A DNA stretch of 64,000 nt. Source: JADLEX01 sp964586775. Its GTDB lineage: Bacteria > Lernaellota > Lernaellaia > JACKCT01. The stretch is taken from positions 1-64,000 of the forward strand of contig CAZPJD010000030.1 in NCBI GenBank assembly GCA_964586775.1, written 5' to 3'. This document shows positions 18,319 through 25,969 of the stretch, piece by piece; the first letter of the stretch is position 1; every line of letters begins with the position of its first letter. The notes below the pieces were generated by a model that saw only the letters and a list, made by a program, of their open reading frames with translations, was not told the origin of the DNA and searched no databases. Made by a program: the position numbers and the translations under genes.

Positions 18319-19208
18319 GGTTGTTTCTCCGATGATGCGTCGTAGAGCGCACCGTGAATCCGCGCCGCGGCCGTGGCCATTCGAGGACCGGGGATCAGGA
18401 GTTCGTCGCCCACCAGTACGTGGACCCGCTTCGCGCGCACCGCGTCCACCGTCGGCAGCGAATCCCAAAGACGGACGCGGTCCGCGATCTGCTTCGGCGA
18501 CAACTCGGCTTCGTTCACCAGTTCGAGGATCACCTGGGGATTTCGTTCAACAATGGCGTCTTTCGTGATCGGCGGATAGAGCGATCCGGGATCGTCGAAG
18601 ACGTTCACGCCGCCGGCGGCGATGAGCAATTCGTCATGGAAGGACCCCTTCGCGGCGGCGTAGATGCCCTGCAGCGAGCCGGGATCGTGCCCGATGACGA
18701 CGAGAGTCCGGACGGGTGCGGCGTTGTCTTCGCCGCTCTTCAGAGCTTCGAACTCGGAACGGATACCTTCAACCAACTCGCCCGCCTGCGCCTCGCGCCC
18801 CAGCAATCGGCCCAGTGCCTCGATCGACCCGAGCACGTCGGCGACGGTATCCGTCGAGAACGTCTTCGCGCGGATTCCGAGCGCCTCGTATTTCGCGACA
18901 AAATTATCCTGCTTGTCCTGCAACAGAACGATATCGGGACGCAGTGAGACGACCGTCTCGAACTTGGGGTTGTGCAAGCCGCCAATGCGCGTCCGCGTCC
19001 GGGCCTCGGCGGGATAGAAGCAATAATCGGTGACACCGACGACGCGGTCGCCGACGCCGAGCGCGAAGCACGTCTCGGTCAGGCTCGGCAGTTGCGAGAC
19101 GATGCGCGCCGGAATCGCCGACGCGGACCGGGCCGCTTCTGGCGCGGGCGCGGCGCACGCCGTCGCGACGACGATCATGGCGATCCATGTTCGCGTCCAC
19201 CGTTTCAC
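18315..19208 (-). CDS. BtuF-like cobalamin-binding protein (lipoprotein)
   Basis: The 297-residue protein starts at GTG 19208, overlapping the upstream stop as GTGA. A short hydrophobic signal ends in TACAAP, so it is likely a lipoprotein. The rest is a class III periplasmic binding fold: RIVSQLPSLTETCFALGVGDRVVGVTDYC near the start, LRPDIVLL, a long helix with GREAQAGELVEGI, and VNVFDDPGSLYPPITKDAIVERNPQVIL. That matches BtuF, which carries cobalamin to BtuCD. No BtuC or BtuD lies in the window. Haem or iron-chelate binding is possible for this fold, but the operon favours cobalamin. Confidence 0.85.
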   Translation of the reverse strand: MKRWTRTWIAMIVVATACAAPAPEAARSASAIPARIVSQLPSLTETCFALGVGDRVVGVTDYCFYPAEARTRTRIGGLHNPKFETVVSLRPDIVLLQDKQDNFVAKYEALGIRAKTFSTDTVADVLGSIEALGRLLGREAQAGELVEGIRSEFEALKSGEDNAAPVRTLVVIGHDPGSLQGIYAAAKGSFHDELLIAAGGVNVFDDPGSLYPPITKDAIVERNPQVILELVNEAELSPKQIADRVRLWDSLPTVDAVRAKRVHVLVGDELLIPGPRMATAAARIHGALYDASSEKQP

Positions 19209-20359
19209 CGGACGAACTCCAGCGTGTCGGGGCCGTCGCAGGTCTCGAACTTCGCGAGAATCTCGTGCGTGTCGGTGTCGATCACGAACAGCCGGTCGTG
19301 GTTGAAGTCGCTGGCGTACAGGTAGCCATTCCCATCCACGGCGAGACCGGAGACGAAGCTGAGTTCCGGCCCGTCGTCGCCCTCGCGCAAATCGATCTCG
19401 GGGAGGACATCGAAGGTCGCGGAATCGAAGACCAAAACGCGCGCGTCCATCGCGTTCGCGATGTAGACTCTGCCGTTCGAGGCGATGACGGATTCCCCCA
19501 TCGGCGCGCCGCCGGTTTCGATGATCGCGATTGTCTCCAGCGTATCGGGATCGAGGCACTCGACCACGCCGTTGCCGACGAATCCGGATCCCACCTCGTA
19601 ATCTCCCGCCGACATCGCGAAAAGGCACCCCGCGCTCGCGTCGTTTCGCAGCGTCGTCGTATCGCGTCCCGAGAGGACGATCTCATCGGTGACGGAGTGC
19701 GTCTGGGTGTCGATGGCGTGAATCGCGCCGGGCCCGCCGGGTGTGAACATCGCGCTGAGATTGGCCACGGCGACCAGCAATCGGTCGCCGTCGAGGATCA
19801 GCGCGCCCGGTCGCGGCCACGTCTCGGCGCTCGGGTCGTCGAGTTTCGACGCGTCGAGCAGCGGCAGCGAAATCGTCGCGAGCGTCGCGCCATCGTCGAG
19901 GCCGTGGAGCGTCACGTCGTTTGTCAGAAAGTTCGAAACGTACGCGCTCTCGTCGCCGGCGAAGGCGAAGTTCATCGGGTTATGCCCTTCGCCGAGCGAA
20001 ACCTCGCCGGAGATCGAAAGATTATTCGCCTCATAGGTGACGAGCGAATTTGAGAGCGAGCACAGCGCGAGGAGTCGCCCGTCGCGCCACGTCATCTGGT
20101 TGATGCCCGCGCAGGTCTCCTGAACGTCGTTCGCGATGGACCACTCGCCGGGGCCGCTCACGGTGAGCACGCTCAGGGTTTCGGAGAGCCCGCCGCCGAT
20201 GACGAGGTGATAGGGATACTCCCACGGCTGCGTAACGTCGTGCGGATCGTTCGAGGGATCGGCGCCGAGATCGGCGCCGTCCTCATGCTGTTCCTCGAGA
20301 TCGTCGCAGCCCGCGAGGACGAGCGCGGCGGCGAACGCGAGCAGGATGATCGTTCGCAT
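19205..20359 (-). CDS. Beta-propeller lipoprotein, BtuG-like
   Basis: The 384-residue protein starts at ATG 20359, where the stop of the upstream gene and this start form TGATG. Signal peptide ends with lipid Cys17 (LAGC), followed by acidic residues. The body shows about seven repeats of the YncE type (for example AGDESAYVSNFLTNDVTLHGLDD, SNGRVYIANAMDARVLVFD, GNGYLYASDFNHDRLFVID), consistent with a seven-bladed propeller. In Bacteroides, BtuG is a surface propeller lipoprotein that binds cobalamin extremely tightly. Control by a cobalamin riboswitch supports the same role here. Homology to BtuG itself is inferred. Confidence 0.75.
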   Translation of the reverse strand: MRTIILLAFAAALVLAGCDDLEEQHEDGADLGADPSNDPHDVTQPWEYPYHLVIGGGLSETLSVLTVSGPGEWSIANDVQETCAGINQMTWRDGRLLALCSLSNSLVTYEANNLSISGEVSLGEGHNPMNFAFAGDESAYVSNFLTNDVTLHGLDDGATLATISLPLLDASKLDDPSAETWPRPGALILDGDRLLVAVANLSAMFTPGGPGAIHAIDTQTHSVTDEIVLSGRDTTTLRNDASAGCLFAMSAGDYEVGSGFVGNGVVECLDPDTLETIAIIETGGAPMGESVIASNGRVYIANAMDARVLVFDSATFDVLPEIDLREGDDGPELSFVSGLAVDGNGYLYASDFNHDRLFVIDTDTHEILAKFETCDGPDTLEFVR

Positions 20360-21792
20360 CACTCGGCCCACACGCTGACGCCCGAAGCATTGGCGGCATC
20401 GACCGAGGACTCGACATCGAGGCTGTCCGGGTCGATCACGTGGATCTTCGCGTTGGTCCAGTCGGATGCCAGAACGCGATCGCTCGCGGGATCGTACGCG
20501 AGCGAAGCGACCCAGAAGGCACCGGAGATCGAGACGGCGGTGCCGACATCGAGCGTATCCGTGTCGAAGGTCATGACCTGACCCGAGAAACCATCGGCGA
20601 CGAAGGCGGTGCCATTTGCCGCGATGACGAGTTCCCCCGGCGCGGAGCCGATGGCCACGCTGTCGACAACGGACTCGTCGGAAACGTCGATCACGTCGAT
20701 CACGCCGAGTTCGTCGTCGAAGTTGCCGGTGCACACGACGTAGACCGTGTCGGCGTCGGGCCCCGCGGCGATGACCGTGGGGTTCACGCGGGTTGTCTCG
20801 ATCGTGCTGACCGTGTCATCGGTCAAATCGACGACGGCGACGATACCGGGATCGGCGTAGCTGAAGGTTCCCGCGTCGTAGCCGCTGCACGCGACGAACG
20901 CGCGCTCTCCCACCGCCCGCACGCCCGTCGGCACGCAGTCCTCCGGCATGTCGATCGCACGCGCGTCGTCGGTTGCGAGGTCGGCGACCACCAGATCGTT
21001 CGAAAAATTCCCGGTGACGTACGCGGTCGTGCCCGCGACATCGACGTTCCATGGATTGTCGATGTCATCGACCAGCACGTTCTGGATCTCCTTCGTCGCG
21101 AGATCGACGACGACGAGTCCCTCGGTGCCCACGGTACCGGGCACGCCGTCCCCCGATTCGACAAGAAACGCGACGCCTTCGCGGATTTCGAGATCCGATC
21201 CGATGGTCAGGATCGCGTCCTTTTCCTCGGCGAGGTAATCGGCGATCGAGGTGCCGTCCACGGGGTCGTATGCGCTCAGCGTTCCGGCGATGCCGTCGAA
21301 GGAGAACACGTACGCGCCGACGTTCACGCTTGCATTCGCGGAGAAGCCGCCGAGCGAAACGGTGACCGTCGCGTCGCCGCGGGCGAGGGCGCTGGTCACG
21401 CCGTCTTCGTCTGTCTCAACGACCGTGTCGTCGGAAACCGTGAAGACGAAGTCCTCGTCGGTCGTGCGCGATTCGTCGCTCCACACGGCTGTTGCGGTCA
21501 GCGTGCGCGCGACGCCGACGGGCAGATGCAGCTCGGACGGGCTGAGCTCGACGCCGGCCAGGGTGACGTCCGTGTCGTCGTCCGCATCGTCATCCGCCGT
21601 GTCGTCGTCCGCCGCGTCATCGTCGGCGGCATCGTCGTCGGAATCGTCATCGACGATCAGGGGGAGGTCGGGATTGCCGGGGTTGTCGTCGTCATCGCTG
21701 CCGCATCCGGCTGAGGCGAGCATCAACGCCATGGCGAGCACCAGGGTCAACAGAAAACCGAACACCTGCCAGAAACCGCGCGCGCCGATCAT
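20359..21792 (-). CDS. Beta-propeller lipoprotein with Ig-like domain, BtuG-like
   Basis: First gene of the operon; AGGAGG sits 5 bases before ATG 21792. The 477-residue protein has lipid Cys30 (SAGC) followed by GSDDDD, an Asp/Ala/Thr linker at about 47-74, a bacterial Ig-like (Big2) domain at about 77-155 (LSPSELHLPVGVARTLTATA, ALARGDATVTVS), and a YncE-type propeller from about 160 to the end (GTTAYVTGNFSNDLVVADLA, NGTAFVADGFSGQVMTFD). The linker and Ig domain would hold the propeller away from the membrane. Cobalamin binding is inferred from the riboswitch and operon. Confidence 0.78.
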   Translation of the reverse strand: MIGARGFWQVFGFLLTLVLAMALMLASAGCGSDDDDNPGNPDLPLIVDDDSDDDAADDDAADDDTADDDADDDTDVTLAGVELSPSELHLPVGVARTLTATAVWSDESRTTDEDFVFTVSDDTVVETDEDGVTSALARGDATVTVSLGGFSANASVNVGAYVFSFDGIAGTLSAYDPVDGTSIADYLAEEKDAILTIGSDLEIREGVAFLVESGDGVPGTVGTEGLVVVDLATKEIQNVLVDDIDNPWNVDVAGTTAYVTGNFSNDLVVADLATDDARAIDMPEDCVPTGVRAVGERAFVACSGYDAGTFSYADPGIVAVVDLTDDTVSTIETTRVNPTVIAAGPDADTVYVVCTGNFDDELGVIDVIDVSDESVVDSVAIGSAPGELVIAANGTAFVADGFSGQVMTFDTDTLDVGTAVSISGAFWVASLAYDPASDRVLASDWTNAKIHVIDPDSLDVESSVDAANASGVSVWAE

Positions 21793-21871
21793 GAGAACCT
21801 CCTATGGTCGATCGTGTTGCGCCGGCTCTCGGAGAAGAAGGGAGGGTTGACGCGGAGCCCCCAAACGCAAG

Positions 21872-21897
21872 CGCCTCTTTCCGGGTGGAAAGAGGCG
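21872..21897 (-). promoter_or_regulatory. Hairpin between riboswitch and first gene, possible expression platform
   Basis: An exact 11-bp stem (21872-21882 with 21887-21897) and a 4-base loop lie between the riboswitch and the start codon, about 80 bases before the ATG. There is no strong T run after it on the minus strand (CTTGCGTTTGG), so it may act at another level or terminate poorly. Confidence 0.45.
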
Positions 21898-21949
21898 TGG
21901 GCTTGCTCCGTAGCAAATCCACTCTTTCTGCCGAAGAGCGAACGATTTG

Positions 21950-22053
21950 CACCGGGCGGGTCGGTATCCTGACTTCAGACGGGGAAATGACCGTCTGTCA
22001 CAGTAGCGGGACTGCGCCGGACTTTCACCGGACTTCCCCAACACCGCCGGTCT
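21950..22053 (-). promoter_or_regulatory. Cobalamin riboswitch (B12 aptamer)
   Basis: Read on the minus strand, the region holds the aptamer landmarks in order: GGGAAGTCCGGTGAAAGTCC, then CAGTCCCGCTACTGTGAC, a side stem CAGACGG...CCGTCTG, then AAGTCAGGATACCGACCCG. The outer helix is formed by ACCGGCGG near 22044-22051 and CCGCCCGGT near 21950-21958. It lies about 160 bases upstream of the first propeller gene, so cobalamin is predicted to repress the whole operon. This is the strongest RNA element in the window; exact ends are approximate. Confidence 0.93.
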
Positions 22054-22291
22054 CAAATTGTGCTCGGTGAGTAGCATGGCCCACTCGGCGAAGTCAAGAA
22101 AAAAGCTGGACTTCGTAATGGGGGGGGGCGCAGCGGGGCTTTCCTCCCACGCCGAGCCGCGTCGGGCGACGCGCTCGAAACCGCCCAAGGGGCGATCCGC
22201 CTTGCACGCCGGGGACCTTTATGTTAACGCTGTGCCGCTTTTGACACTGGATCGACGTTTGGTCGATCGTGGGTACCCGGAGGTTGTTGTC

Positions 22292-22939
22292 ATGGTCGGG
22301 CGTCGCGGATGGTTGTGGGTTGCGTTGCTGGTGGTGGCGATGACGATGTTCGGCGCCTGTAAGGAATATAAAAAGGGCGTGGCCGACGAAACGGACACGG
22401 GCGACCTGACGCCGCTCATCAACGAGAATCGCTCCACCACCGACGCGGCCGACGACGACGCTGCGGATGACGATACGGACGACGATGCCGCCGACGATGA
22501 TGCCGCGGACGATGACGCCGCCGATGACGATTCGACGGACGACGATGCCGCCGATGACGACACCACCGACGACTGGCAGCAGGATGACGGCGGCCCGGTG
22601 CTCTCCGGCGGCGGGTGGGATCCTACGGAAATTTCCACCACCGATGCCGTCAGCACACTGGCGTTCAATGTCTGCGACGAGGACAACAATCTGGCCGGAG
22701 GACAGCTCTTCATGCTGAATGCCGGAACCACGGACAACTTCCTCGCCGACGACCTCTTCTGGGACGACATCTCGGGCTTGGGCGACGTGAGCGATTGCGG
22801 AGCACCGGCGGAGGTTACGATTCAGGTGAACTTCGCGGGGGCTTCCGTCGGCGAATATTGCGCGGACATTCGCGCTACCGACGGCGACGGCCTTCGCAGC
22901 AATGTGATCGAGGATGTCTGCGTCACGGTCGTACCCTGA
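22292..22939 (+). CDS. Asp-rich lipoprotein of unknown function
   Basis: The 215-residue protein starts at ATG 22292 (CGGAGG ten bases upstream). Signal peptide ends in FGAC (lipid Cys23), then KEYKK and a 44-residue linker of DDD units separated by Ala-Ala, Thr or Ser-Thr (51-94). A C-terminal beta-rich domain of about 115 residues contains four Cys (in NVCDED, SDCGAP, GEYCADIR, EDVCVT) in an Ig-like context. It is divergent from the B12 operon with the riboswitch in between, but nothing ties it to cobalamin. No function is assigned. Confidence 0.75.
   Translation: MVGRRGWLWVALLVVAMTMFGACKEYKKGVADETDTGDLTPLINENRSTTDAADDDAADDDTDDDAADDDAADDDAADDDSTDDDAADDDTTDDWQQDDGGPVLSGGGWDPTEISTTDAVSTLAFNVCDEDNNLAGGQLFMLNAGTTDNFLADDLFWDDISGLGDVSDCGAPAEVTIQVNFAGASVGEYCADIRATDGDGLRSNVIEDVCVTVVP
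22442..22573 (+). repeat. Asp-codon low-complexity tract
   Basis: About 130 bases of repeating GAC/GAT triplets with periodic GCC-GCG or ACG codons encode the acidic linker of the lipoprotein. Similar tracts occur in the lipoproteins at 11972, 17089, 20359, 29919 and 40938 and near the C-terminus of the protein at 28355. Confidence 0.8.
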
Positions 22940-22954
22940 CCGGCTGACGACGCG

Positions 22955-22993
22955 AAAACGCCCCCGTTGCCGAGAGGTTCCGGGGGCGTTTTT
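22955..22993. terminator. Bidirectional intrinsic terminator
   Basis: A 10-bp perfect stem (22957-22966 with 22981-22990) is flanked by an A run on the left and TTTTT on the right. It lies between two convergent genes, 16 bases after the Asp-rich lipoprotein and just before the end of the radical SAM gene, so it can serve both. Confidence 0.85.
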
Positions 22994-23010
22994 ATGTCCG
23001 CGGTCTGCGA

Positions 23011-24474
23011 TCAGCCGTTCGCGTAGCCCGCGGAAAGGTACGCCGGGCGCATGAGTTCGGCGAAGGCGCTCGTCAGCGACACCTGATTCACCAGCGTGTC
23101 CGCCACCCATCGACGCATGCGCGAACTCGCGAGGTGCCGCGCGATCAATCGCGGGCGCGAATAGAACTTTCGATAAGCCCGCCGCAACATGGCGTTCAGG
23201 AACTCCTCGCTATACTGCGCGTTGGCTGGGCGGGGCGGCACCGCCGGCACGTCCTTCATGAGCGTGTAGTCGCGCCAATAATCCCACGTATATCCGTTGA
23301 AAAGGGCGCTCTCGTAGTCGGTCGTGGCCGGATTGAGCTGCGTGATCGTGAACGACGCAAAATCGAGCGGGAGATCGCAGGCAAACTGGAGCGTCGCCTC
23401 CATCTCCTCGACGGTTTCGCCTTCGTAGCCGAGCATGAAATAGCCGCGCGTGATGAGCCCCTCGGACGCGCAGATCTCGATGCCGCGCCGCATCTCGTCG
23501 ACGGTCACGCTCTTGTTCATCTTTTTCAGGATGCGATCGGTCCCCGCCTCGATACCCACGTTCACGCCCGTGCACCCCGCGGCTTTGAGCGCCCGCGCGA
23601 CGGGCCGCGTGATCGTGTCGGCACGGGCGCGGATGTTGAACCCCACCGGCGCGCCGAGGCCGATGATGGCCTCGCACAGGTCGATCACCCGCTGCGTTCC
23701 GATGGTGAAGGTCTCGTCGAAAAACAGGATCTCGCGCGTCTTGAACTCGCGCAGGTGCCACGCGATCTCGTCGGCGACGTGCTTTACGGGGCGCTGGCGG
23801 AACTTGCCTCCGGCGTATTGCTGCGAGCAGAAGTTGCACTTGAAGGGGCAGCCGCGGCTGGTCACGAGCGTCGTGAAGGGCGACGGAATCGTGAGCGCCT
23901 TGTATCGATCGACGGGTAGCAGGTCGATCGCCGCGAAGGGCAGGTCGCCGAGACGTTTGATCGGCGGGGAAGGCGGGTTCTTTTTCACCACGCCCTCGTG
24001 CCGATAGACCAGCCCCGACAGGGCGGTCGGATCTTCGCGACGGTCGATCGCACGCACCAGATCGGTGAACGCGTATTCGCCTTCGCCGACGATGCCGTAA
24101 TCGACCTCGGGAAACGTCAGCACCTCCTCGGGGTACACGTCCATCTGCGGCCCGCCGACGACCACGACCGCGCGCGGGGCGATGCGCTTGAGGGCCTGAA
24201 TGGCGCGATAGGTCGAGCGCCAGTTGAGCGTTCCCGACGAAAACCCCGCAACGCCATCGAAGTTGACGCCGACGCGTTGCGCGAGCTCGTCGGGCGTCGT
24301 GTTTTCCACCGTGCCGTCCACGAGGCGAATGGGAAACCCCGCGTCGCGAACGACGGCGGCGATGTGCGCGATGCCGAGCGGTGGGAACGCCCCGAAAATG
24401 TTCGTTTCGAGGGTGCGGTGTTCGCCTTCGTAGCGCTCGTTCGCGCGAATCAGAACGACGGGTGTCGGATTCAT
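23011..24474 (-). CDS. B12-binding-type radical SAM protein
   Basis: The 487-residue protein has an N-terminal cobalamin-binding-like domain (PPLGIAHIAAVVRDAGF, VVVVGGPQMDVYPEEVL, YGIVGEGEYAF) and the radical SAM motif CPFKCNFC at 209-216. The barrel continues with TSSD-type features replaced by GVNVGIEAGTDRILKKMNK, the usual gene-family strand for SAM binding, and FMLGYEGETVEEM. It stands alone between a terminator and the PilZ gene. The product is unknown; anaerobic cofactor, lipid or peptide methylation are all possible. Confidence 0.9.
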   Translation of the reverse strand: MNPTPVVLIRANERYEGEHRTLETNIFGAFPPLGIAHIAAVVRDAGFPIRLVDGTVENTTPDELAQRVGVNFDGVAGFSSGTLNWRSTYRAIQALKRIAPRAVVVVGGPQMDVYPEEVLTFPEVDYGIVGEGEYAFTDLVRAIDRREDPTALSGLVYRHEGVVKKNPPSPPIKRLGDLPFAAIDLLPVDRYKALTIPSPFTTLVTSRGCPFKCNFCSQQYAGGKFRQRPVKHVADEIAWHLREFKTREILFFDETFTIGTQRVIDLCEAIIGLGAPVGFNIRARADTITRPVARALKAAGCTGVNVGIEAGTDRILKKMNKSVTVDEMRRGIEICASEGLITRGYFMLGYEGETVEEMEATLQFACDLPLDFASFTITQLNPATTDYESALFNGYTWDYWRDYTLMKDVPAVPPRPANAQYSEEFLNAMLRRAYRKFYSRPRLIARHLASSRMRRWVADTLVNQVSLTSAFAELMRPAYLSAGYANG

Positions 24475-24578
24475 CCGAGAACTTTAGCAGATTCGCGCGC
24501 CCCAAGTCCCCCGGCGAAATTACGAAATTTCGTTTCCGTGGTGCGGTAGGGGGGGCGATGACGCGCGAACGGCGGCGG

Positions 24579-25292
24579 CTATTCGAGGTTGTAGTGCTTT
24601 TCGAGCGACGCGATGTAGTCGAAGAAGATCTGCTCGTCGCCGGGGAAGAAGTCCGTGAATTGGACGTTGAAGCCCGCGCGGGTGCCCATCGCGACGGCCT
24701 CCTCGACGCTGATCCGGCCGATCACCTTGGCCCGGGCGCGGATGATCTCCATGATGTCGATGTTTAGAATGTGCAGATCGACTTCGTCCCGATCCTGGGG
24801 AATCTTCGAGGCCGAGATGAACATGCCGTGGCGGCTGAGATTGGCCGTCAGGAACTCGCCGTCCTCGTGCGCGCCGTCGACCGACACGCGAAAGGATTTC
24901 GAGAAGCGCGGCTCGCGACGCTTGCCGAGGATGTCGCGCTCCAGATCGCCGAGTCGAACGCGATCCTCGAGCGGCAGGTCGACGAACTCGATCCCCATCT
25001 CGAAGACGCCTTCACGGCGGGGCCCGGCCGGGAGATAATCGCTCCAACGCACCCGACCGCGCAGATTCCACAGATCGCCGGATTCCTCGGGATTTTTGAG
25101 TTGGATCTGCACCACCGCGCCGGGACGAAAGACGTTGTGGGCGCAAACGACGAGGCCGTTGGAGGAGATGTTTTTGACCGCGCCGATGTGCCGGAACTTG
25201 CGCGCCCCGAACAGCACGGAGAGATGGCTGGGGGCGGCCGAAGCGTCTTCGGTGGGGCTGGCGGCGAACATGGGATTTCCATCCGCGGGCAT
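24579..25292 (-). CDS. Tandem PilZ-type protein
   Basis: The 237-residue protein appears to hold two PilZ-like beta-barrels. The first (about 20-115) has KNISSNGLVV but lacks a clear RxxxR. The second (about 122-225) has KRREPRFSK followed by NLSRHGMFI, which fits the c-di-GMP motif RxxxR plus [D/N]xSxxG. So one domain probably binds c-di-GMP and the other is degenerate. It would act in the cytoplasm on motility or envelope functions. ATG 25292 is the first start; ATG 25271 is also possible. Confidence 0.8.
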   Translation of the reverse strand: MPADGNPMFAASPTEDASAAPSHLSVLFGARKFRHIGAVKNISSNGLVVCAHNVFRPGAVVQIQLKNPEESGDLWNLRGRVRWSDYLPAGPRREGVFEMGIEFVDLPLEDRVRLGDLERDILGKRREPRFSKSFRVSVDGAHEDGEFLTANLSRHGMFISASKIPQDRDEVDLHILNIDIMEIIRARAKVIGRISVEEAVAMGTRAGFNVQFTDFFPGDEQIFFDYIASLEKHYNLE

Positions 25293-25512
25293 GAGCGAAA
25301 AAACCGAAAAAGAGCCTCACCCTTATGCCGAAATCCGTAGCGCGATTCAAGGGCGTTTTTCACATGGCTCGCAATTTCACCGTCGGTTTTTTTGGGCGTC
25401 GAAAATTCGGAAAAATGCTTTAATATCGGGCTCTTATGTCACTATTTTTCGCCGAACGGGAACGAGGCGACGCCGCGAAACGTATTACATGGTGCGATAA
25501 CCGGAAACCCGC

Positions 25513-25541
25513 CTAGAATTAGTTCTAGGGGTTTCTAGAAA
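25513..25541. promoter_or_regulatory. Paired palindromes, candidate operator of the arsenosugar operon
   Basis: CTAGAA-TTAG-TTCTAG (25513-25528) is followed 3 bases later by the 10-base palindrome TTTCTAGAAA (25532-25541). The TTCTAG half-site thus occurs three times just ahead of the ribosome-binding site GGAGGA (25547-25552) of the next gene, in an otherwise AT-rich leader. A repressor binding here would block the operon. No regulator gene is next to it. Confidence 0.55.
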
Positions 25542-25557
25542 TAGTTGGAGGACACGC

Positions 25558-25887
25558 ATGTCGTATTACCGTCACGAGCACCTCGAAGGCTTCGCGCGGA
25601 TCGCCAAGGGCCAGCCCGACCTGGGGCGAAAGTTCTTCGACTACTACGGCGCGGTCTTCGCCGATGGCGCGCTCAGCGCCCGCGAAAAGGCGCTGATCGC
25701 GCTCGCCGTCGCGCACGCCGTGCAGTGCCCGTATTGCATCGATGCGTATACCACCGAGAGTCTGCAAAAGGGCGCCGATCTGGAGCAGATGACCGAGGCG
25801 TTGCACGTTGCGGTCGCCATTCGCGGCGGGGCGTCGCTCGTCCACGGCATGCAGATGCTGGAGCAGGTCGAAAAGTCCTCGATGTAG
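25558..25887 (+). CDS. Arsenosugar-associated AhpD-like protein
   Basis: The 109-residue protein is a single carboxymuconolactone-decarboxylase/AhpD-type helical domain. The redox pair is CPYC in VQCPYCIDAYT (about 57-66), followed by GADLEQMTEALHVA and RGGASLVHGMQML. This pattern matches the small peroxidase-like protein that normally precedes arsS in arsenosugar clusters. It probably handles thiols or protects an arsenic intermediate in the cytoplasm; the exact reaction is not established. GGAGGA precedes the ATG. Confidence 0.88.
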   Translation: MSYYRHEHLEGFARIAKGQPDLGRKFFDYYGAVFADGALSAREKALIALAVAHAVQCPYCIDAYTTESLQKGADLEQMTEALHVAVAIRGGASLVHGMQMLEQVEKSSM

Positions 25888-25969
25888 GCGGTCGGCCTCT
25901 CGCGCACGCGGGTCTGGCCGCGGCGTGCGAAGTTGCGCTATTGATGCGTGATCCCAAGGAGCGTGGGTG

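Noticed and set aside
22241..22269. TTGACA-like -35 box upstream of the Asp-rich lipoprotein gene
   Set aside because: No acceptable -10 sequence at 16-18 bases spacing; the match alone is weak.
22442..22573. Regular short direct repeats resembling a CRISPR or VNTR array
   Set aside because: They are Asp codon triplets in frame inside a lipoprotein gene; repeats are too short and irregular for CRISPR.
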